From: Cliona cf. orientalis
Lineage: Eukaryota; Porifera; Demospongiae; Clionaida; Clionaidae
NCBI GenBank assembly: GCA_963930775.1
Contig: OZ005689.1
Location: forward strand, 22,566,058-22,630,057
Length of the DNA: 64,000 bases
Direction: 5' to 3'
Under the pieces are notes generated by a model. It had not been told where the DNA came from, did no database searches, and saw nothing but the letters and a program-made list of their open reading frames with translations. Position 1 is the stretch's first letter. Each line of letters begins with the position of its first letter. The translations under genes were made by a program, and so were the position numbers. Positions 20,367 through 29,899 of the stretch are shown here, piece by piece.

Positions 20367-21011
20367 TACCTCGCCATTGCCGGATACTATACTGTACTAT
20401 TGACCTTTGGCCCTTACGTATTATTACATAATACATTGGATCCACGGACGTGTACAAAGATATCTGATATCCCACATTTTTCTGGGGCCCCCGGCGCATG
20501 CGTGAACAGTGTGCACCAGGCCCTCTCCTTCTTTGGGCCTGGGAACGAGGCTAGAGGTAAGTCAGCTGCTGATTGTAACTATTTTTACATGTTGTATGAC
20601 ATCAATGAAGTCACCAACTGCATGAAAGGAGGGCGGTGCGCCCTGCAGAATAAGCCTGGCGACAACACTGCATGATACCCTTTTGGTGTCATTTTTTTCT
20701 TTTGTTTGGGGGGGGGGGGGTGCTATATAGCCATCAATCCCTGCGTCTTGAACGTATGCATTGGCTGAAGGAATGCATGCTCAAGCACTCAAATTTAATA
20801 CATAACGATATTTAACCAAACCTCCAGTACATCATTTTTGTGCAGGGAAGAGAAGTTGATGATTGCTATTTACCAGCGTCCTTGATTACTTAGATGCTGT
20901 GCAGATTACAAAATCATGTTTTAATAGTTATTCAATACCACCAACAGATTGAAGTTCAGTGGTCTCACCCACCCCAGCGGGGAGCTCTCTGGAGCCACCA
21001 AAGAAAGAAGA

Positions 21012-21146
21012 TAGTTAGACACTGTTTAGGTTTATACGTGACAGAAGACAGAAGGGCTCTGTATAGAATCCCGAGCGAAGCAAGGGTTGTACTGAGCCGT
21101 GAGGTCTTCTAAATCATGTAGAAACCGATTAAACAGTGTCTAACTA
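21012..21146. repeat. Small MITE
   Basis: A 135-bp unit bounded by inverted repeats TAGTTAGACACTGTTTA and TAAACAGTGTCTAACTA. No second copy was found in the window, so mobility is inferred from structure only. Confidence 0.5.
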
Positions 21147-22083
21147 CTGTAGATCCTAGCAATAATGCCCAAAAGCTTCGTATATAAACCTGCCTAGCAG
21201 CAAACTAGCTGTAGGCTAACAAATTTACCTGGTTTTTTTATGGAACTTACAAGGTTTTTATGGGGCATACAAGGTATTTTATGAAGGATAGATACTAGTT
21301 TAACCAATCTGATCACTGTATTTATTACAAGTAGGATACAAATCACAGTTGTACATGTACATATCAATGTATCATGTATGCATGACATGTATCTGCAGCT
21401 GCATCTGTGTTTATTGGTAGTTGCCTAGCAACCAAAAGTTCTTATAGGCAATTGGCCAGCTATGGGAAGGAGTTGGGTCATCATACCATAGGTCATAAGT
21501 CGCTAATATTTCGTTTCCAAAATATTTCGTGCAACAAATTTTTGCACATTTAATTATAGTGTATTGTCATGTATGATTATGTATGTATATAATACTGGTC
21601 CCCTTTATCTGCTCTCACTCCAGCACTGAAATCACTTTAGAGGGGCAATACACACCATACGCTTTTAGTAATAATTATGCCACCATGTGCTTTTTTAATG
21701 ATATGCAGTGCTGCTCACGTGCATTCTGTTTGCATGGGGTGGTTTGGTGCTGATTATTATGAGCCCACATGTATGCTGATAGGTAGTGACCTTGCTGTTG
21801 TATATCTGCACTAAATTAAGTGGGGTTGGTGGAGAGGAAAGGGGGAAAGCTTGTATGTAATAAAAAAACCCACAGGGTAGGGGCTTTGAGTAAGGCCCCC
21901 ACCCCTGTGGAAAGGGGGCCCTTCTCATGAGTTATTGCATCCCTCCAAAACTTTCAGCATAACGATAATCTGCTTCTACATCTTATTTATAAGCTGAGGA
22001 AAAGTACACTCAAATTGTACGTTTGGTGGTATTCTGTTAGTCAGTGAATCGTTAAAACTAGGTGGCTGAACCTTTTAGTCCGT

Positions 22084-22112
22084 GGTATGGTATGGTATGG
22101 TATGGTATGGTA
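22084..22112 (+). repeat. (TATGG)n microsatellite
   Basis: Five to six perfect copies of TATGG. Confidence 0.9.
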
Positions 22113-22420
22113 GAACATACATAATAGTTAGCGGATCGACCTTGAATATTGTCTATTTGTTGTCGACCAGCATGTAAACCGGAGTTTATGGAGAGTGAGC
22201 AGGAACTCCTCCTCCTATTCTCCGCCCAAGGCTCTGTTTCCCGCACCCGGTAAAGTAGATAGCTCCTATTACAGTGAAATTCTAGTAAGACACCTGCAGC
22301 GCTGCACATTTGTAAGATACCAGTTCACCAAGGTACGTTTTATTACGTTTTTGTGTATTATTGCCTTCAAGTAGCCATGATTATCATTCAGGTCGCCCTG
22401 CCTATGCCGAGGGTACAGCC

Positions 22421-23060
22421 ATGCCTAACAAAATGATCAAGGGATTCAAGTGTGCTTCTATCCAGCTGTTCGATCGATCGCGTGGTCGTATTGGTAAGAG
22501 AAAGCTGTGGACAAATGAAAATATGGAAGCAGCGATCTTAAGCGTGGCAAAGAGAGATATGTCAGCAAACAAGGCTGCTGATTTACGTGATATCCCTCGA
22601 TCAACGTTAAAATATTATTGTCTTAGTGGAAGAGTTGTGCATGGTACAATCCGGGACCAAAGCCTTACACCATCATCGATTGGTCTTGGAAGAACCCGTC
22701 ATGATGTGAAATCCATCGTTGGATCATTCGTCAAGAGGAAGGGCATGCTCAAAGGCAAAACTGTCAGTAATGGTTGATGGGAAGTTTCTGAAGCAAAACC
22801 CCACACTAAGCATTCGTTGGGGCGTTTCAACATCTGGTGTACGACTGGATGCTATGAGAAACTTGAAGGCTTATTTTGATCTGTTGCAAGAGGTGTACGA
22901 TTAATTTTATTTCAACAGCCACCCGGAAGCCATATATAATATGGACAAAACTGGAGTTCCGTTACAGCCTCGACCTCCCAAAATTCTTGCTAAGCGTGGT
23001 CAGAAGGTAAGGTGTCGGACCTCAGGACAAAGGCATATTATAAAAGACGGAATAATGGAA
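22421..23060 (+). pseudogene. pogo/Tigger-like transposase gene 1, N-terminal half
   Basis: From ATG 22421: KRKLWTNENMEAAILSVAKR, ANKAADLRDIPRSTLKYY and LSGRVVHGT form the psq/CENP-B-type helix-turn-helix used for end binding. A frameshift near 22760 leads to KFLKQNPTLSIRWGVSTSGV and LKAYFDLLQEVYD. A further piece (about 22941) gives YNMDKTGVPLQPRPPKILAK, which contains the first Asp of the DDE_1 triad (usual form NMDETGVPL; here E is K), and GQKVRCRTSGQ. The rest of the catalytic domain is missing; a foldback MITE begins at 23102. Confidence 0.85.
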
Positions 23061-23101
23061 CGGAACGAAACGAACGAAACAAACATGGACATGTACACGC
23101 A

Positions 23102-23485
23102 TAGCCTCGTGCCCATCCCTATTCCCACCTTTTTTCAATGTTGCACGCAGAAAAGGGGGAAGGTCTGGTCGATTTGGTGATGTCAGGATGATGTCACATG
23201 GACGTGGTTTGAACTGACCTGGTCGTGGTCTGGACTTCCTGGTTACCTCGCGCTTGCTGCCCACGCATGCACGCGTGCGTGCGCTAGCGCTTCAGCGCGA
23301 GCGCGTGCATAAGTATAAGCATGCGTGGGCAGCAAGCGCGAGGTAACCAGGAAGTCCAGACCACGACCAGGTCAGTTCAAATCACGTCCATGTGACATCA
23401 TCCTGACATCACCAAATCGACCAGACCTTCCCCCTTTTCTGCGTGCAACATTGAAAAGGTGGGAATAGGGATGGGCACGAGGCTA
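23102..23485. mobile_element. Foldback MITE of the DUF6589/RecQ family
   Basis: A 384-bp near-perfect hairpin: two arms of about 170 bp (TAGCCTCGTGCCCATCCC outward tips) around a GC-rich centre with GCGCGC words. It is flanked by TACACGCA at 23094-23101 and 23486-23493. Its arms share TCAATGTT.CACGCAGAAAA and the GGGGGA.GG.CTGGT block with the 86-bp ends of the element that begins 695 bp downstream, so it is a non-autonomous relative. Confidence 0.85.
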
Positions 23486-23658
23486 TACACGCACACACGG
23501 AAGCATGACATAGTGCTACATAATGATGGTGTTCTTGCAGTAAATAATAAAGGCAATCATTACCAAAATTGCATTACATTCGCAGTTAAAAATGAAGACG
23601 ATCATTACCAAAATTGTCACAAAAACAAACAAAACGACCATTAATTTTTAGTTTAAGT

Positions 23659-24068
23659 TCAGGTAACAATGCCAAAAGCTTGAATAAGGAAGAGCCCGTG
23701 TTCTGGTAGCAGTTTGTCTCTCACAGCATCTGGTATTTCAACCATACTAGGGATAAAATTCAGGCATTGAAGTCGAGGACAAGTGGTGTTAGCATGGTAA
23801 TGTACATTGGCTAGACTTGAGTAATGCTGTCTGCTGATGACAACCTTGTAGTACAGGTGGTGTTCTTTTTGAACAAGGCATAGATCAATTGGAGGAGCAG
23901 ATTTTCCATCACGTCCTCTGTCGTAGCCACCTCTACAGCCATGCAAACATAGCTACTCCTTGGTAGAGACATGGCTGCTCCGTCAAGCAGATGCTGTGTG
24001 CAGTGAGGGCTTGGTGGGGGCTGTTGGTGATTGTCCACATTTGCATTAATGAAGGGGTCTACATACAT
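23659..24068 (-). CDS. Coding-like fragment, unrecognised
   Basis: Two overlapping minus-strand frames look like one protein with a frameshift near 23880: HCTQHLLDGAAMSLPRSSYV and EVATTEDVMENLLLQLIYAL, then KVVISRQHYSSLANVHYHAN, CPRLQCLNFIPSMVEIPDAV, ending at 23659. Composition and the lack of repeats favour real coding ancestry, perhaps the C-terminus of another element gene. No family was recognised. Its upstream side meets the target site of the 24180-32862 element. Confidence 0.35.
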
Positions 24069-24179
24069 ACATCTGTATGTTAGGCTTAGAAATATTGGCT
24101 GAACCTTTACGATTCAACGCAGTACCAGGTTTTTTCCCAACATTGTTTGAAAGCCCATGAGTCAGGACAGCTGTATACC

Positions 24180-24265
24180 TAGCCTCGTCCCCAGGCCACT
24201 CCCACGTTTTCAATGTTACACGCAGAAAAGGGGGAGGGCCTGGTACGCGATCTCACGTGAGTGAC
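24180..24265 (+). repeat. Left terminal inverted repeat
   Basis: Begins TAGCCTCGTCCCCAGGCC. It pairs with 32777-32862 over 86 bp, the single mismatch being G/A in TACGC[G/A]ATC. After this point (ATCGCGCG versus GTCACAAC) similarity ends. Confidence 0.95.
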
Positions 24266-24798
24266 ATCGCGCGTAGAGAGAACTTAATTGTGTGTGGGCA
24301 CAACGTTTGATGCTAAACCGCCAACCCATGCATTACTATCATCATGCACACACAACCATACAGGACCATACCTGGCCAAGATTTGAAGTTGAAAGAGCTC
24401 CAGCTAGCGTCACTGAACTCAGACTGCCATTTCAGTCATTGTACTCTGGGCAGCTACACATCATCATCCAGCTATAGCTATAACAATCTATGAGCTATGT
24501 AGGTACACGTAGCTAGAATTTATTGAAGCTATTCTGGTATCTATCATGCATAATTTGACTGAATAGATCTATCAATATTATAATAAAAAGTAACTACTTA
24601 TTTACCTGCAGTTAGCTGACTCACCGTACCGAGGCTCGAGGCTCTGCTTGGCAGGCCCATGCATGCTATCACTCGCCCTAACGCTATATATAGCGTAGCT
24701 AACCGATTTTCAAGTTAACATCATGACCACTGTTGCTGCCAAGTCATCATTGTAATCTAAAAATAGCAATCACTATTCCATCATGACATTGGAAGAAT

Positions 24799-27700
24799 AT
24801 GGAATCTGACGAAACTAGGTGGTTGAAAAAGAGGTATCGACCTACTCCAACGGACGGGGAAGTACAAAATGTAAAGAAAATCAAGTTCGAACATATTTGG
24901 AAAGATATGATGGCTCAATTTCCATCAAAAAATCTCAGCAACTACCAAGTATCACAGGCTATTACCGCAGCATTTCCAAATACGTCTAGTCGCTTGAGAA
25001 CACACAGTAGGACAAAACATATTTTTGGGTTAGAAGAGATCACAGACACATCATGTTCTTCCTCTGATGATTTGGAAGCTGAGAATCGACGACTGAGGCT
25101 CCAAATTGATGATCAACAGGTCAGGCTCCAAGTGATGCAGAATCGAATAGACGAGTTAGAGAGGCAAGTTGCCCAACTGCAGGACCATGTTGCCTCTTCT
25201 GCACATTCACCTTGCTTGGAACCACAAATAAGGAGTTTATTATTATCTCAGAATGCAGCATATCATGGGCCAGACACCATCACTCATTTCAACGATTTTT
25301 CCATGGATCACGTGATTGCAGAGGTTAAGAATCAAGCTCCAGACGTGTGGCAGCTGCTGAATAATCTTGGCAACACTGGAAGGTTATCAGAAGATAACAA
25401 ACAGCATCAGCTTGCTCACTTGCGAATCATTTCTTGCTTGAGTACCCTTCTGAAGACCAGATCCCAGAAAATGCTAGGAATTCAACTACTTATCAGCCTT
25501 ATGCTGATTGCAAGAGCCACTAGTCGGAGGGTAGGTGCACTGGAATCTGCATGATATAAGATAGCAAACATGTATATTATTACAAGCATATTGTATGATT
25601 TGTACTAAAATTATATTACGACAGGCACTAACAGTACTTGGTCATGCTGGGATATGCCTTTCCTATACCACATCCTGGAAATATCTACTTCAATTGACAG
25701 CTGAAGCTCGGTATGATCATCTTGTACGTAGTGGTTTCTGGGTATGGATATTCGACAACGTCAATCTCCAACAAAAATCTGACACGAACGTGAAGGTAAA
25801 CATGTGCATGCAAACATGTACATGCATGTACATGTATGAAATTGTACATATACATGACATTGTGTTGATGATTATTCTGCATGTTTAACACCGACTCTAC
25901 TAGATTACAAGTATAAAAAACAATTAAATAAAATTGAAGGATGAAGTAGGGATGGCAGTGCCAAAAAGTACACAAACAAGGTTTGTAGGGATAACGTATC
26001 ACATTCACTATACATCCCTACGCTTGCTTTTCTCGATAATTAACGTCATACACTCCCGATTCAGTATGTAAAGTGTTACTATATTTTGATATTAATCCGT
26101 GTATTGATTTTCCATTCCTGCATGCATATGCCCCATATATAATACGTGTGTGCACGGCTACTCAAAAAGCAAGCGTAGGGATGTATAGTGAATGTGATAC
26201 GTTATCCCTACAAACCTTGTTTGTGTACTTTTTGGCACTGCCATCCCTACTTCATCCTTCAATTTTATTTAATTGTTTTTTATACTTGTTGCTGTTCTTT
26301 TTTTAGTGCCCCCAGGGTATTTCATGCATGATAGTCATTAATTTTCATCAATGCCACCTAGATTACTAATCCCGTGGAGACAGAGGCTGGGCTTGAGACT
26401 CACCATGGTGACCAGATATTATGGTTTGCCTATTCATCATTATAAAATGCATGGAACCAGCTTCTGGACCTAGCTATATCCAACTGTGCTTTAACAATAA
26501 TGTATTATTACAATATTATAGGGAATTAAGCAGGTACATCACTGATTCAGCATATCTGTGCGATCCTAGCCTGTGAGTCAGGTAGCTACAAACACACCGT
26601 GAGTTCAAACTTGAATACTCCTGTAAGTTCAAATCCCAGGCCGTCTTTTGATAGCTAGCTAGGACGTCTTCTTTTACAGTACACACTATTGAACACGCAT
26701 CAGTGGGGTTCTCGAGACAACTCGGGTAACCAGTGACCTGCGATTGAAGCCATGCCCCTCGTTACCTCGATCCTGAAGCTGGCTAGATCGGCAAACTTGA
26801 AGGCTGTTTAGAACCAAGTAGCGACGAAAACCTTCCGTTTCGGGAGCGTATTTTATAGGCCAGTAAGTGTACTGTTGGTAATAGCCACCATAATCGACAG
26901 TTCACTGAGCTGATCAGCTGAGCGCTTGAGCAGGTCCTGGATCAATCGTGGATGCGCGGGCGCATGCGCGCCACTGACATCGGTCACATGACTTCACCAT
27001 GGCAACACCTTATGAGCATGCGCATTATATGACAAAATGGCTAATCGGACACACCCACTCGCAAAATGCCCTGTACACACCCACAATTAAATCGCTGTCC
27101 TGATAACACAAAACGAGCGTGCCACAGACGTGCGCGCTCCAAAATGGAGTGGATTTATACTCGAACTAAGGTGAGCGGTCATGGTAGTCTTGAGGTAGCC
27201 CAAGAAAACAGAAAGAAAGAAAGAAAGAAAGAAGAAAGAATGAGAAAAGGCTATTTTTTTTAACATCTGGTTCTGACATATACAATTGAGTTGATGAATG
27301 GTCTTGGTCTTGTTAGATCGATAATTTGCTGTAGATTCTGATTTTGACACTTAGAAATCTCACAGAGTTACCTGTTTTGAGATATTTGGATGTTTGTAAT
27401 GTATTATATATATGGAGTATCCGTGCCATCCCTACTTATAGAGTCTACCGACTCTATGATAAGTACACGCAAGATGTATACATGTATTATCGATACTTGC
27501 ATAAAATGCACACTAACCTACACATACACATACTAACTACATTGCATTATGCATTGTAGACCGTCACTCAACGATGATGAATACCACTTCAAGACTAGCT
27601 GTCTGTATGCACCATCTCCCAGAAAATGTTGATTGGAATGATACAACACCACAGTGTAGTTTAGATTCACTCACCATCAATGATTTCATGCTATCCGAGT

Positions 27701-28863
27701 CTGAAGCTGAAGCGTTCAAACAGAGAGCCATCCTATACACAGCTCAGTATCTGGTTAAGGAGTTCAAGAGCCTTGGTAACCTGCAAAAGTTCCTCCCACT
27801 ACAGTCCCAAATCCATCCTGTTGTGAAGACAGAATTTGTTCCCATGAAAGTGCTCTTCAAGGATGAGAAGTACACCTCGGAGACCATTGATATCCTTTGC
27901 TCTTTGATCAAGGATGCAGATCTGAAAACAATCAGGTTTGAATTTTGCACAGGGAAAAAAGCAATTCAATTAGTTGGCATAATGCAGATAGTAGTGGGAG
28001 ATCAGCTGACTCTAAAGAATATTCGAGCTAGTAAGCTGTGGAGACAAGCAGAAGTTGAGAGCCACAATAGACTATCATGGGTCAATGAAGTACCAGGTAT
28101 TATAAATAGTACACAAACGTATTAAGGTGCCAACTCACAAAATTATGCGGGTGATTTTCACTTCTTATGGGAGTGTCTCCGTGTTGTCTTCACCATGTTC
28201 TGGGGGGCTCCAAATCAAACAGGATCATTGTGCCATCTCCGGGAGCTAGCGCGGCGTACTCTAGTTGACAAGGGTGTGAAGGTGTTCAATGTCGGCAATG
28301 AGTTCCTACTGCACGCTTTCAAGGCTCATTTCACGGCCAGCATTCTCACACTATTGGGCATTAGCAGCACAGAGGATGATGTTCAACACGGACCTACAAA
28401 GGAGTGGCTACTCGCCAAATCAGAAGAAATACTAAACAAGTGCATTGCACATGAAGTGGGTACTGATCCAGTTTACAATCTACATCGTCTGTTCATGCAC
28501 CATGCATATCTATATGTTGATCTGAGGGAAGCAATCAGATGGGAGAATGGGCCAGTAATTGTTCAACACTGGAAATCATGCATACCACTATTTTTGGCCA
28601 CTGGATGCAAAAACTATGCATGCGAAGCTGTCTATCACATCTCCAACTTGACAGCAAGCTTCCCAAAACATGTCGTATGTTGCCATTCATAACCGCACTG
28701 TCAACACCAGTGGGAAGCCAGGTAAAGGAAACCAATGGACCAACTCATTGAACAGAACAATCTGTAGGGTATTTAAAAAGGCACTGCGTTCAGGAGGTGG
28801 GTAACTCACCCCAAAACACATCGAAGACGTATCGATGGCTGTGTTTTTCTTCCTAGAGGCTTA
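24799..28863 (+). pseudogene. DUF6589 gene 2, nearly complete
   Basis: Exon 1 from ATG 24799 (MESDETRWLKKRYRPTPTDG) has a basic, DNA-binding-like start, a coiled coil (residues about 85-130: LEAENRRLRLQIDDQQVRLQ) and the family block VWQLLNNLGNTG..LLISLMLIARATSRR (donor at 25531). Exon 2 (25625-25795): LTVLGHAGICLSYTTSWKYL, FWVWIFDNVNLQQ. After an intron holding a hairpin MITE, exon 3 (from 27560): MHHLPENVDWNDTTPQCSLD and on to the GDQ block VVGDQLTLKNIR (about 28000), then DFHFLWECLRVVFTMFWGAP (28150) and LRELARRTLVDKGV. A one-base frameshift near 28672 separates SFPKH from SYVAIHNRTVNTSGKPGKG, followed by a stop (28802). Acidic residues in IFDN and VGDQ are candidate metal ligands (inference). 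Confidence 0.85.
25907..26289. mobile_element. Perfect hairpin MITE in a DUF6589 intron
   Basis: The arms 25907-26031 and 26165-26289 are identical inverted copies over 125 bp with a 133-bp loop. It lies in the intron between exons 2 and 3 of DUF6589 gene 2. The lack of any mismatch implies recent insertion or arm conversion. No clear target duplication was seen next to the ACAAGT tips. Confidence 0.85.
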
Positions 28864-29311
28864 AAAGAAAGCAGATCAAGCGTTTAGTGTTGCACCCCAG
28901 ACTACTGCACATACCACCGTCGACTCACGAAAGGATGTCGCATTGATGTCAAAACGTCTCATTGAGTCAGCCATAACAACACTGGATAATGAGCGGCAAA
29001 CACCTCCATTTGTAGATCCGGCAACAACATGTTGGAAGAAATTGACAACCACAACTATTGTACCTATAACATTCGCTCACTTAATATTAATGTCAATGAT
29101 GTCATAAAAATTAATGCTATATTCATCGGATAATACGAGATCTTTTTGTACTTGGCAATTCTGAAAGTACATCTATAATTATTCTAAAAAATGAGGGTCT
29201 AAGTTCAGGCCGCAATGCAAATAACTGAAGGTCATCTTCAAGTTTGACAAACTTGGCTTGAGAGCAGATATGATCGATCAGACTGTCACTACAGACAATA
29301 TCTGGACCAAA

Positions 29312-29859
29312 TACCGTAAAGTCTGGTTAATAAGCGCACATGCTTATTAAGCGCATATTTTTTAATAAGCGCATGCTTCCTTCTTGTTATTAAGTATTGT
29401 CTAATAAGCGCATGCGTCCAAAAAAGATGACAGTAATATTCACCGTTCGAGCAAGAGTTCTCCGTGTTCTACATGGTTAGGGTTAGATCTTGTTTACTAA
29501 CCTAGTTTCGGATAGCCAGCTGCACGAGATCGGTTTTACTCAACACTGAGAGGTTCCACTGAGATGGGTTCGGACTCTTGACCTTGACTTAGAAGCGAGT
29601 CTCGCCAAAGAAATCTGCTATTTTTCCGGTTTTCTTCCAGCGATGGCTTCCGATCATACTCCTATGAACTATTCCAGAGCTTACTCCAAGAATCGCTGTA
29701 TTCATCACTTGCTAGCTTTGTGATTGAGCGCTCGAACGTGCTGGCAGAGGGCGGGGCCAAAACATCACTCTCTATTAAGCGCACATCGTCTAATAGGCGC
29801 ATGTTTCCTTACCACCGAGAGTGATAAGCGCATGCGCTTATTAACCAGACGTTACGGTA
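29312..29859. mobile_element. TACCGTA MITE (pogo-like ends)
   Basis: About 548 bp including flanking TA on both sides. Ends: CCGTAAAGTCTGGTTAATAA and TTATTAACCAGACGTTACGG. It is built of repeated TTAATAAGCGCATGC words. TA flanks and end style suggest mobilisation by a pogo/mariner-type transposase (inference). A truncated relative is at 396-600. It lies between the convergent DUF6589 and RecQ genes. Confidence 0.78.
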
Positions 29860-29899
29860 TTTGGAAAGCTGTATGGCATTTCAACTATTTTTCCCTCTC

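Larger units (their letters stand above)
7665..20553 (+). mobile_element. Old DUF6589/RecQ transposon, interrupted copy
   Basis: The two ends are inverted repeats: 7670-7714 and the reverse complement of 20504-20548 match over 45 bp with two differences (TCGTTCCCAGGCCCAAAG at the tip). The right end also keeps the terminal CTA of the family; the left tip (7665-7669) is mutated and no target duplication can be read. Inside are a DUF6589 gene (+, 7906-11967) and a RecQ helicase gene (-, 20366-12205) that point at each other, exactly as in the intact element at 24180-32862. A hAT element and its own insertions (13519-20121) lie inside the RecQ gene and account for about half the length. Both genes are broken. 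That the two ends belong to one element is inferred from the matched contents. Confidence 0.7.
20554..22420. other. No gene recognised
   Basis: Gene-poor DNA between the old DUF6589/RecQ element and the pogo remnant. It holds a 12-bp G-run near 20708, a small MITE (21012-21146), TACATG words near 21350 and a TATGG microsatellite (22084-22112). The short ORFs here have no recognisable features. Confidence 0.45.

Noticed and set aside
7656..20562. Target duplication for the old DUF6589/RecQ element
   Set aside because: The nine bases outside each end (ACATTATCA and GAGGTAAGT) do not match, so none is claimed.
25987..25997. TAGGGATAAC inside the hairpin MITE, identical to the first ten bases of the I-SceI site
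   Set aside because: Only 10 of 18 positions agree and the rest differs, so it is chance.
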